Notes under the pieces: generated by a model | What the model saw: only the letters and a program-made list of their open reading frames with translations | What the model was told of the DNA's origin: nothing | The model's database searches: none | Made by a program: the position numbers and the translations under genes | Shown here: positions 16,689-25,300 of the stretch, one piece after another | How positions within the stretch are numbered: the stretch's first letter is position 1 | How the letters are laid out: each line of letters opens with the position of its first letter | Assembly (NCBI GenBank): GCA_019239895.1 | Contig: JAFAZH010000006.1 | Span: 62,001-126,000, forward strand | DNA: 64,000 bases | Source: Abditibacteriaceae bacterium | GTDB lineage: Bacteria > Armatimonadota > Abditibacteriia > Abditibacteriales > Abditibacteriaceae | Reading direction: 5' to 3'

Positions 16689-17738
16689 TCAAGAAATTTT
16701 CTGCAAGATTTTGAGAGCGCCTTGATCCCAGGCGACGCGGTGGGTGAGGCCGACTTTATTGAGATACTCCTGGTAATGCTCCATGTACCAGTCATAAGTC
16801 TCAATCAATGTCTGAGCGTTGGATTTCTGCGGGTGCCAATCCAGCACTTGTTCCGCGTGGGAGCAATCTACGAACGAATCCTGGTTAGCGGTTTTATAAT
16901 GCCATTCCACCAAGGGTGAAAGTTTGGCGATTTCCAGAGCGCGCAGTACGGGTTGGGCCATCCAGGGAGCCTGGGGCACAAGACGTGAACCTGTGCCTGC
17001 GTGCTTGAGCAAGGCACCTAAATCTTGACGTACCGTGCCGTATTCTTTAGCTCCAATGTTGAACGTCTCATTTTTATTGGGCTGGGTTGAGGCGCGATAA
17101 ATGGCGTCTACTAAATCGGAAACTGCTAGGAGTTGATAGCGATTGTTGCCGGTGCCGATGATGGGGATACGGCGACCTTCACGAATCCATTCAAAGAGAA
17201 TCTGGAAAATGCCCAGGCGTCCTGTGCCGATAAAGGTTTTGGGGCGAATAATGGTGACATCTAATCCCTGTTGCCGCACTTCGTCGCAGACCTTTTCAGC
17301 GTCCACCTTTGAGATGCCATAAAGACCCAGGGGAATAATTGGTGAGGTCTCATAGAGCGGATGAATCTTCGGCACACCATACACCGCAGTGGTGGAAATG
17401 TGGATAGCCTTCTCCACTCCGACACGCTGCGCCGCATTCAGCACGTTGCGTGTGCCGCCTACGTTGGTATCCATAATCCGCTCCTGGCTGCCCTGAATGG
17501 GCAAGGCCGCCGCCGTATGCACCACCGCGTTGATGTCCTGCATCGCGCCATCCACGGTCGCCTGATTGGTGACATCGCCTTCGACAACCTCAACCCGACC
17601 TGCCGCCTGCGCCTCGCGCAGTTCCGGCTCATCCAAAGGAGCGAGATCAAGCAGGCGCACCGTCCAGCCTTCGGCCAAAAAACGCGATGCAACATGGCAA
17701 CCCAAGAATCCCGTGCCACCCGTAATTAAAAGATTCAT
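16689..17738 (-). CDS. NAD-dependent epimerase/dehydratase (extended SDR)
   Basis: 349 residues. An N-terminal Rossmann motif GGTGFLG (residues 7-13), DVTNQ, VVHTAAALP and the catalytic YGISK (Tyr-x-x-x-Lys, near residue 140) with an upstream Ser/Thr (HISTTAVYG) define an extended short-chain dehydrogenase/reductase. The C-terminal half has the substrate-binding pattern of NDP-sugar epimerases (ETFNIGA, LGWHP-like DWHPQ). It probably acts on a nucleotide sugar or a sterol-like ketone. No Shine-Dalgarno is visible; the upstream DNA is a heptad repeat. Confidence 0.82.
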   Translation of the reverse strand: MNLLITGGTGFLGCHVASRFLAEGWTVRLLDLAPLDEPELREAQAAGRVEVVEGDVTNQATVDGAMQDINAVVHTAAALPIQGSQERIMDTNVGGTRNVLNAAQRVGVEKAIHISTTAVYGVPKIHPLYETSPIIPLGLYGISKVDAEKVCDEVRQQGLDVTIIRPKTFIGTGRLGIFQILFEWIREGRRIPIIGTGNNRYQLLAVSDLVDAIYRASTQPNKNETFNIGAKEYGTVRQDLGALLKHAGTGSRLVPQAPWMAQPVLRALEIAKLSPLVEWHYKTANQDSFVDCSHAEQVLDWHPQKSNAQTLIETYDWYMEHYQEYLNKVGLTHRVAWDQGALKILQKIS

Positions 17739-17752
17739 AGTTTTGAATGCTG

Positions 17753-17838
17753 AATTTTGAATTTTGAGTTGAGAACGTCTTACTATCTATCGAGTTTTAG
17801 GTGTGATGTTCTTAATTCAAAACTCAAAACTTAAAATT
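17753..17838. repeat. Imperfect inverted repeat of TTTTGAA/CTCAAAA heptads; arms differ by one unit
   Basis: Left arm 17753-17776 (GAATTTT units) pairs with right arm 17808-17838. The right arm has exactly one additional 7-nt unit. It fills the gap between the NIL-domain stop and the SDR start codon. Confidence 0.75.
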
Positions 17839-17844
17839 TTAGTA

Positions 17845-18084
17845 TCAGCCTGCAACAATATCGCCTTCGATGGGATCAACGCGCACCCCACGGCTTTCGA
17901 GATGCTGCACGACACGCTCGATTTCGGCTTCGTCACCTTCCAACTGCAAATCCATCCAACCCGCCTCGTGGCTGACATTGGCGCGGCGGATAGAAAAGAT
18001 CACATCGAACTTCTTAGCAACCTCGCAGATGATGGGATCAGGTATCCGCTCGTGGGGGAAAGTGAGGTGTAGTCGGTCTTGCAT
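17845..18084 (-). CDS. NIL-domain protein
   Basis: 79 residues forming a single NIL domain (ferredoxin-like alpha/beta fold): LHLTFPHERIPDPIICEVAKKFD, then SIRRANVSHEAGWMDLQLEGD and ERVVQHLESRGVRVDPIEG. NIL domains occur in methionine ABC transporters and in sulfur-transfer or homocysteine-forming systems. The gene is downstream of a MoaD-like gene and threonine synthase, so a role in sulfur amino-acid synthesis is plausible. A heptad repeat lies directly before its ATG, replacing a ribosome site. Confidence 0.8.
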   Translation of the reverse strand: MQDRLHLTFPHERIPDPIICEVAKKFDVIFSIRRANVSHEAGWMDLQLEGDEAEIERVVQHLESRGVRVDPIEGDIVAG

Positions 18085-18087
18085 AAT

Positions 18088-18157
18088 GAGTGCTGAGTGG
18101 TGAGAAGTGAGTGGTAATTTGGGTTATAACCACCACTCACACCTCACCACTCACTCC
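18088..18157. repeat. Inverted repeat of GAGTGGT heptads
   Basis: The left arm (18088-18115) reads GAGTGCT, GAGTGGT, GAGAAGT, GAGTGGT. The right arm (18132-18157) is the complement of GAGTGGT, GAGGTGT, GAGTGGT. It occupies the whole 73-bp gap between the NIL and MoaD-like genes. Confidence 0.8.
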
Positions 18158-18433
18158 TTAACCTCCGGCAATCGCAGGCACGATGGAAACTTCGTCGCCA
18201 TCTTTGAGGGGCGTATCGAGCTTCTCTAAGAAGCGGACATCTTCTTCGTTGACATAAACGTTCACGAAGCGGCGCAACTCGCCCTGGTCATCAAGCAGGC
18301 GGGTCTTGATCTCTTCGTTTTGCCCGGCCAGGCTGTTAACAACCTCGCGCAGGGTCTTGCCTTCAGCTTGCACTTCGGCTTTATCGCCGACTAATTTCTG
18401 TAATGGGGTGGGAATTCTGACTAATACGCTCAT
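18158..18433 (-). CDS. MoaD/ThiS-family ubiquitin-like sulfur-carrier protein
   Basis: 91 residues with the beta-grasp pattern (VRIPTPLQKLVGD, LREVVNSLAGQ, RRFVNVYVNEEDVRFLEKLDTPLKDGDEVSIVPAIAGG) and the C-terminal Gly-Gly that is adenylated and thiocarboxylated. AGGAGAAAG precedes the ATG. Neighbours are threonine synthase upstream and a NIL protein downstream, not molybdopterin genes. A sulfur donor for cysteine/homocysteine formation, as known for CysO or HcyS, is therefore more likely than MoaD proper. Confidence 0.85.
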   Translation of the reverse strand: MSVLVRIPTPLQKLVGDKAEVQAEGKTLREVVNSLAGQNEEIKTRLLDDQGELRRFVNVYVNEEDVRFLEKLDTPLKDGDEVSIVPAIAGG

Positions 18434-18476
18434 TATCTTTCTCCTGTTGATATTCAGTGTTAATTATAAGTTGTTC

Positions 18477-19868
18477 TCAACTGGCCGCTGCCAATACATC
18501 TTTTAAGGCGCTCTCGAACGAATTCAAATTTGGATCAATTTGATAAGGTTCCCCGACGCGACCCGCGAGAGCTTCCTGTGTCTTGAGGCCAATGCCCGTG
18601 ATATAAGCGACGGTCGTTTCGTCCGGCTTGATTTTGCCTGCTTCGGCCAATTTCTTCAAGACGCCAATTGTTACGCCACCAGCAGTCTCGGTGAAGATGC
18701 CCTCCGTTTCGGCCAGGAGCTTCATACCTTCGACAATCTCATCATCGGTGACTAAGGCAGCCGCGCCCTTGGTTTCGCGGATAATATCGAGGACAAATGG
18801 CCCATCCGCCGGATTGCCAATCGCCAGGCTTTTGGCAATGGTGCTGGGTTTGACTGGCGTTACGAAATCTAAGCCCTGGTCGTAAGCTTGCACCACCGGG
18901 CTACAGCCTTCCGCCTGCGCGCCGCTGATACGAACATGGGTGTCTTCGATTAGTTTCAGCTTTTTCAATTCGCCGAAGCCTTTATGCACCTTGGTCAGCA
19001 AAGAACCGGAGGCAATCGGCACCACCACATGATCCGGGGCACGCCAACCCAACTGTTCGGCGACTTCATAGGCTAAGGTTTTGGAACCTTCACTGTAATA
19101 AGGCCGCACATTGACGTTGACAAAGGCCCACTTGGTGCGGTCAGCGATTTCAGAACAGAGCCGGTTGACTTCATCATAATTGCCGCGCACGGCCACCACA
19201 TGGGGTGCATAGATGAGGGAGTTCATCACCTTGCCAACTTCTAAATCGGCAGGGATAAAGACAAAGCACTTGAGTCCAGCATGGGCCGCGTGCGCCGCGA
19301 CGGAGTTGGCCAGATTGCCTGTCGAGGCACAGGCAGCCGTATCGAAACCGAATTCCACCGCGCGACTGAGAGCAACCGACACCACCCGGTCTTTAAAGCT
19401 CCACGTCGGGTTCGCTGTATCGTTCTTAATGTACAACTCTTTGATGCCCAGTCGCTTGGCGAGGCGGTCAGCGCGCACCAGGGGCGTAAAACCCGCTTCC
19501 AGGTTTACACGCGGCGTGCCTTCGACGGGTAGTAAATCTTGATAGCGCCAGATTGAATTTGGCCCACGTTGGATTTTCTCACGGGAGATTACCGAAGCAA
19601 TGACATCGTAATCGTAATCTACTTCGAGTGGGCCAAAGCAAAACTCGCAGACGTGCTTGGGACAAAGCTCATAAGTTTCGCTACAAACGCGGCACTTTAA
19701 GCCTTTGAGTCGTCGCATAGATGAAACTTCTGCTTTAGGCGTGGCACTGGGGCCACTGGTTGAGGTGGGCAAATGAAGCAGAGGAGTAGCAGAGCGTGCC
19801 TCTTGCGGCTCACGCTCTTCATGCTGCGCTCCTCTAGCCTCTTGAGGAAGCGAAGAAGTATGGGGCAA
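18477..19868 (-). CDS. thrC: Threonine synthase with N-terminal zinc ribbon
   Basis: 463 residues from a TTG at 19868, chosen for AAAGGAG 6 nt upstream. An ATG at 19718 would give the 413-residue core but has no ribosome site. The core starts MRRLKGLKCRVCSETYELC with a four-Cys zinc ribbon (CRVC, HVCEFC). The PLP-fold follows: KNDTANPTWSFKDR (PLP Lys), CASTGNLANSVAAHAA, VPIASGSLLTKVHKG and ETAGGVTIG. It converts O-phosphohomoserine to threonine. The first 50 residues are low complexity and partly encoded by a heptad-type inverted repeat at 19780-19835. Start of a probable operon with moaD-like and NIL genes. Confidence 0.88.
   Translation of the reverse strand: MPHTSSLPQEARGAQHEEREPQEARSATPLLHLPTSTSGPSATPKAEVSSMRRLKGLKCRVCSETYELCPKHVCEFCFGPLEVDYDYDVIASVISREKIQRGPNSIWRYQDLLPVEGTPRVNLEAGFTPLVRADRLAKRLGIKELYIKNDTANPTWSFKDRVVSVALSRAVEFGFDTAACASTGNLANSVAAHAAHAGLKCFVFIPADLEVGKVMNSLIYAPHVVAVRGNYDEVNRLCSEIADRTKWAFVNVNVRPYYSEGSKTLAYEVAEQLGWRAPDHVVVPIASGSLLTKVHKGFGELKKLKLIEDTHVRISGAQAEGCSPVVQAYDQGLDFVTPVKPSTIAKSLAIGNPADGPFVLDIIRETKGAAALVTDDEIVEGMKLLAETEGIFTETAGGVTIGVLKKLAEAGKIKPDETTVAYITGIGLKTQEALAGRVGEPYQIDPNLNSFESALKDVLAAAS
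19780..19835. repeat. Inverted repeat inside the thrC N-terminal extension; arms differ by 7 nt
   Basis: AGAGGAGTAGCAGAGCGTG (19780-19798) is matched by the complement at 19811-19835. The right arm contains an extra 7-nt unit (CATGAAG on the complementary strand). It lies in the part of thrC that has no counterpart in the core family. Confidence 0.55.
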
Positions 19869-20011
19869 TGCGTGCTCCTTTCGTGCTAATGGGGCTTACA
19901 CGCGTCACCGTTATAAGTTCTCATGCCGCCCTCCCCCTATTGCCTCGCGTATTGACACACCAGGCACCTTTGAAAGCGCAGCCCAAGGACGATGACTTAT
20001 ATTGAAATCTA

Positions 20012-20932
20012 TCAGTTAGAAGGGTTATCGTCAACCGGAAGTAATATCTTGTTTGGGTGCAGGTGGGCAAATTTAATTAATGAAGAAGTATCATCAAATG
20101 TAGTTGTTAATACTTGCTGATGTTCCAGTTCACGCCGGATAGCATCGGTGGCGTGTTGTGCGCGAGGTGTTGTATGCGGCGCACGAATAACAAAAAGCCA
20201 CTCTCGTGGTTGTTGTTCTAACGCTCGTAACCGGCGCACACGGGCCAGCCATTCATCGCCATACTGGGTGATTTCGCTTGGCTCACGCCGGTCTAAATCC
20301 AAGGGTTTTATAGCCTTCAGCGGAGGTTGCTTCAGGACTGGCAATACTGGCTCTTTTACCTCGTGTGCCGATGCTTCAGGAGCAACGAATGGTAACAGAA
20401 CATGATAATCGGGTGTGCCTACTCGTGCTGGCTTATAAAAACGATCTAAGGAGAAGGTGCGCAGACTATCTGCAATTTGACGACGTAAAATTTCTTCTCC
20501 ATGCAGAGATTCTGTGACGAAGCGACGACGGACATAATTTCCGAATAAGGCATCTAGAGTATCTCCAGGAGCATGGGATAGAATGGTGCGAGGCGGCCCA
20601 AAATGGAATAGTGCTTCACGAGGACGTGTTAATTCTCCGAAGATATGACGTAAAATTGTTTCACGCTTATCTGGTGGTTGTGCTGCTAAACGCCCTGTAG
20701 CTGCTTTCCAGCGGTTGCATTCTTCACATAAGGCATGAACTCCAGCCCGATAGGTGCTAATTTCTAATTCAGGGAAGAAGTGACTTACGCGTGCCCACCG
20801 CTGCATCTCAATCCGAAAATCAAGAAAGCCCAATGGTCCACAGGCGAGAGCTATTCCAATGTTGATGAACTCTCCTGCATCACGATAAGGCAAAAACCTC
20901 AACAATGCATAATTGCAAACGTATTCCGCCAT
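20012..20932 (-). CDS. DUF3037-type protein
   Basis: 306 residues. The N-terminus (YALLRFLPYRDAGEFINIGIALAC) matches the pattern I know for DUF3037 proteins, which commonly sit next to HipA-like kinases. The middle is alpha-helical and contains no catalytic motif I recognise. The C-terminal third is less conserved in appearance. GGAGG precedes the ATG, and only 3 bp separate it from the kinase stop, so the two are co-translated. Possible partner or antitoxin-like regulator of the kinase; function unproven. Confidence 0.7.
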   Translation of the reverse strand: MAEYVCNYALLRFLPYRDAGEFINIGIALACGPLGFLDFRIEMQRWARVSHFFPELEISTYRAGVHALCEECNRWKAATGRLAAQPPDKRETILRHIFGELTRPREALFHFGPPRTILSHAPGDTLDALFGNYVRRRFVTESLHGEEILRRQIADSLRTFSLDRFYKPARVGTPDYHVLLPFVAPEASAHEVKEPVLPVLKQPPLKAIKPLDLDRREPSEITQYGDEWLARVRRLRALEQQPREWLFVIRAPHTTPRAQHATDAIRRELEHQQVLTTTFDDTSSLIKFAHLHPNKILLPVDDNPSN

Positions 20933-20935
20933 TGA

Positions 20936-21733
20936 CTAACCCTCCTCTGCGCCCTCTGTAGTTGTAGAAGTGCCCCAGAAGTCTTCAAATTGCATATTAA
21001 TACGATCTAACTGCTGTTGCACTTCTTCAAGTGTGAAGCCTAGCGTGGCCTCTGTCCACTCTTCTGGTAAATCATTCCAGATACGGGGCAGCTCTCTTCG
21101 ATTTTGCTGCCAAAATGTATCGAGTTCAATAGTGGCGTTAGTGAGCGGACCCAGTTTAGATTCTGGTTCCTCCCAAAATCTTGCCTCATCCACCAAGAGA
21201 TCTGCTCCAAAAACGTGTTCAGTGGCAAAATCAAATAACGAGGCTGACATCATGTTTGGTGAAAAGGCTAGATTGTGATCAATTAGGTGCAATTGTTGCT
21301 CCGCTGTTGCCCACAGTAAATTAGGATTGCCGCCAGTTGAGCTTAAGATGTGGTCAGGATTATTAACCCACCAATCAAAAAGCAGCACACGCGCACGCAG
21401 GTCAACTGCGATATGGCCCCCTTCTACTTCCTTCCACCGTAATTCGACAGCAGATTCTACTTGGCGAGAACCAAAAGCCATACCGCCCCTTAATTCTGCT
21501 GCGTCCTCTCGGATACTACCCCGTACCAAACTTGAAGGCACATCAACAATCGCAAAGGGTACCACAGGTAGCCCACGCAATCGTGCCAATTCACCAGCTA
21601 TCCACTCACAACATAATGCTCGATAACCAGCGTGCCGTCCTTTGACATAGTAGATCGCGCCATCTCCACCTCGACATATGAAGGGGCGAGTAATACCCTG
21701 TGTGCTGCGGTCAAGAATTTCTACGATACGCAT
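20936..21733 (-). CDS. HipA-like kinase
   Basis: 265 residues from the ATG at 21733 (MRIVEILDRSTQG); a longer frame to 21820 exists but TATCCT, a -10 box, sits 6 nt before this ATG. IYYVKG carries the ATP-binding Lys. FDWWVNNPDHILSSTGGNPNLLW matches the HipA catalytic loop (Asp, Asn, Asp-His), and HLIDHNLAF the metal-binding Asp. The protein is shorter than E. coli HipA (440 aa) and lacks its N-terminal subdomain 1 domain. It belongs to the compact HipA_2-type kinases. It may phosphorylate a translation factor or act in a defence module with the DUF3037 protein. Confidence 0.75.
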   Translation of the reverse strand: MRIVEILDRSTQGITRPFICRGGDGAIYYVKGRHAGYRALCCEWIAGELARLRGLPVVPFAIVDVPSSLVRGSIREDAAELRGGMAFGSRQVESAVELRWKEVEGGHIAVDLRARVLLFDWWVNNPDHILSSTGGNPNLLWATAEQQLHLIDHNLAFSPNMMSASLFDFATEHVFGADLLVDEARFWEEPESKLGPLTNATIELDTFWQQNRRELPRIWNDLPEEWTEATLGFTLEEVQQQLDRINMQFEDFWGTSTTTEGAEEG

Positions 21734-21739
21734 ATCTGT

Positions 21740-21745
21740 AGGATA
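21740..21745 (-). promoter_or_regulatory. -10 box for the HipA-like/DUF3037 pair, leaderless
   Basis: TATCCT on the minus strand ends 6 nt before the ATG at 21733, with no Shine-Dalgarno. The -35 region is weak. Confidence 0.35.
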
Positions 21746-21820
21746 AGTAAGTTGAACAATTAAAGCAGTCAGTGAATAGAGATTTGTCTCTGTTTTCAGT
21801 GTTAGGTCATGACAAGGCAT

Positions 21821-22392
21821 AAGGCGTGGAGAGAGTTCTGAATACTATCACTCCCACATTCAGATCTTCTGCACCTGCGTCCTTAGAAGGCAACCATAAA
21901 CGTACCACAATAATTCTAACTCTTTAACAACATGGAACCCTTGCATTCTTCTTTCGTTTACTGTAAAGTATCAAAGTTGTGTGCAGCTTTTGGCTGCCTT
22001 TGAACTTTTGCTAAACTCATCTTTTATCCTCTGCTACGTCTATCAGTCTCTGATGACGCTTTTGACCATCTGCGCGATTTGGCCCTTTACGCCTGAAAAT
22101 CGCCGCTTTGTCACCTCTTGGATGCCGCACCCGCTTCAGTTAGCGACTCTTTTGTCAAACCGACTTGTGTTGAATCTATGAAATTATGGGCCAGTACGCT
22201 GGCTCGGTTTGCTGTCGCCTGTGGAGCAGGAGATGCTCACGGGCGCGTTGGCCTGTCTTGATGGAGATAGGTGCCAACGGCAATTGTCTGGTTACAGGCT
22301 GAGGTTGGGATGTGCGGCAGGGCGTTAGTTGTGCCCCATGTTGGTTTTTAAATCTCGTTTAAATCTGCGCTTTTGCAGGAGGATTACTCTGT
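21821..22392. other. 572-bp region upstream of rpoB without a gene
   Basis: No convincing ORF is seen. It must contain the rpoB promoter and leader; TTGTCA/TTGTGT-like and TATGAA-like strings occur around 22150-22180 but no pair is convincing. A GCAGGAGGATT ribosome site precedes rpoB. The rplJ/rplL genes that usually precede rpoB are absent here. Confidence 0.5.
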
Positions 22393-25300
22393 ATGGCAGT
22401 TACTGCTAACGGAAACGGAAGTGGAGTCGGTTCGCGGAGAACTAACCCCAAAGTTATTGATGACAGATTTCGCCATTCTGATGGCACTGTGACCATTGGG
22501 AGCGGACGCCCCATTTCGCGTTCCACCCTGGTGCTCACGGCCCAGCGCAAGGAGCACATGCACCAGTTTGACACGGTATCCGTGCCCAACATGGTGGAAA
22601 TGCAGCTCGAATCCTACCAGTGGTTCTTGAACTATGGGCTGCGCGAGTTGTTCGATTCCTTTTCGCCCATCGAAGATTTCACCGGCACCATGTCGCTGGA
22701 ATTTCTCGACTACACCCTGGGCGAGCCTAAATTCGCGCCTGATGAGTGCCGCGAGCGTGACCTGACCTATGAAATGCCGATGAAGGTCAAGGTGCGCGTT
22801 GTCAATAAAGAGACTGGCGAGTTAAAAGAATCGGAAGTCTACCTGGGCGAATTGCCTTGTATGACTGAGCGTGGCACGTTTATTGTGAACGGTGCCGAGC
22901 GCGTCGTGGTGGCGCAGTTATCGCGGTCGCCAGGCGCATACTTTAAAGAAGAGATTGCCTACTCTGGCCGTCGGTTGCTGCAAATGCAGATCATCCCGCA
23001 AGAAGGCGCGTGGGTGGATGCCGAAGTCAGCGAAGAGTCGGCCAAAGATATTTCGGTTTCCCTTGGCGTGAAGATCGGCCAATCCAAGCGGATGCCAATC
23101 ACCACTCTCCTCCGCGCTTTTTCAGCGATGGATGTGGCGCAGCCCCATGCCACTCGCACCGAAATGTTGCGCCCTGCTTCACCCAAGCTGTTGGGTCGTA
23201 CTCTGGCTGAGCAGTTGATTGACTATTCGACTGGCGAACTGGTTTCCGAAGCGGGTCAGGTCATTGATGAGGCTCTGTTGAAACGGGTGCGGAGTCTGCG
23301 CGACAATCCCGAAATCGAGGTTGTGGCCCAGCGGGTGCAGTGTGCCACCTCACGGCAGATTCTCGACCTTTTTGCTGAAAAGCGCACTATTAATGAGATT
23401 ACCCCTGAAGCCTTTGTGGACATTACAGGCTCCAGCAATGAAACGGAATACAACTTCTTCCTGGCCCAAGACCTGATGGAAGGGGATGCCAAGCGGCCTG
23501 TGCTGCGGGCGTGCGCGCACATTGATCAGGAAGCTGTTGACAAAATTCTGCGCGTTAACCCGCCGAGTCTGGAAGTCTACTACTGCCCCTCTATTATTAC
23601 TGGCTCCCTCGTACTGGATAAAGTGAAAGAAGAGCGCGGACGCGAGGAAGACCCGGCCACGATGGAAATGGCGGCTCTCTCGGAAGTGCATAAGAATCTG
23701 CGTCCTGGCGACCCGCCAACGCAGGAATCGGCGCGGTCCCTCCTGAATTCGTTCTTCTTCGACCCCAAGCGTTATGACTTAGGTCGTGTGGGCCGCTATA
23801 AGCTCAGCAAAAAAGTCAATGTAGATGTGCCCAACGATGTACATACCCTGACTCTTGATGACCTCGTGGGCGGAATTCGCTATGTCATTGAGATGGATAA
23901 GGGCGAAGACGAGCGTTATGGCCCGGATGATATTGACCACTTGCGTAACAAGCGCGTACGTGCCGTGGGTGAATTGCTGCAAAACCAGTTGCGTAGCGGC
24001 ATGTTGCGCATGGAGCGCGTGGCTCGTGAGCGTTTGACGAGCTTAGACCGTGATTCGGTGACGGCACAGGCGGTTATTTCCATCAAGCCGATTACGGCGG
24101 CGGTGCGCTCGTTCTTCGGTTCAGGTCAGTTGTCGCAGTTCATGGATCAAACCAATCCCCTTGCGGAGTTGGCGCATAAGCGGCGTCTGTCGGTGCTTGG
24201 CCCTGGTGGGTTGTCGCGTCAGAGCGCCAAACTTGAAGTGCGTGACGTGCATCACAGCCACTATGGTCGCATCTGCCCGATTGAAACACCGGAAGGCCCG
24301 AATATCGGCTTGATTGGTAGTCTGGCGACTCATGCGCGCATTGATGAATATGGGTTCTTGCTGTCACCCTATCGCGTGGTTAAGAAGGGCAAAGTCACCA
24401 ATGAGATTAAGTATCTGTCCGCCGATGAAGAAGAAGGCGTGACGATTGCCAGCGCCTCAGCGATTGTGGCTGAAGACGGCACTCTGACCGAAGAGTTGGT
24501 GCAGTCACGGCGCGTCCTGGCTCACCCGAAAGTGCCGCCGATGGAAGCCGACTATATGGACTTGTCGCCACTCCAGGTCTTCTCGGTTGCTACCGCGATG
24601 ATTCCGTTCCTGGAAAACGACGACGCTAACCGTGCCCTTATGGGTTCCAACATGCAGCGTCAGGCTGTGCCCTTGCTACGGCCCCAGGTGCCCCTCGTTA
24701 AGACTGGCATCGAATTGCGCGCCGCCTTAGATAGCGGCGCGGCGGTGGTCAGCGATGTGGATGGCGTGATTGATGATGTGACGGCCAAGGGCATCGCAGT
24801 GCGTGGCTATGACGATGAGGTTTATTACCATCCACTGCGCAACTTTGTGCGCTCCAACCAGGCGACTTGTATTCACCAGAAGCCGATTGTGAGCAAGGGG
24901 CAGCGCGTGCGGGCCGGAGAACCCATTGCTGATGGCCCAGCCACTAAGGGCGGCGAACTGGCCCTGGGTCGTAACATGACGGTCGCGTTCGCGCTGTGGG
25001 AAGGCTACAACTACGAAGACGCCATTATCTTGAGTGAGCGTATCTCGAAAGAAGATGCCCTGACTTCGATTCACATCGAGAAATATGAAGTTGAAGCGCG
25101 GGACACCAAATTAGGGCCGGAAGAGATTACCCGTGATATTCCCAATGTCGGTGAAGACCAACTCAAGAACCTGGACGAGCATGGCATTATCCGTGTGGGT
25201 GCGGAAGTCTTCCCCCAAGATATTCTGGTCGGTAAGATTGCGCCCAAGTCGCAGGGTGAACTGTCGGCGGAAGAGCGTCTGGTAATCGCCATCTTTGGTA

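Noticed and set aside
19869-20011. Riboswitch or attenuator in the thrC leader
   Set aside because: The leader has GC-rich stretches but matches no consensus I know and has no Thr/Ile codon-rich leader peptide.
24112-24216. Possible rifampicin-resistance variant in RpoB
   Set aside because: The Asp, His, Arg and Ser hot-spot residues are the sensitive type; remaining differences are ordinary family variation.
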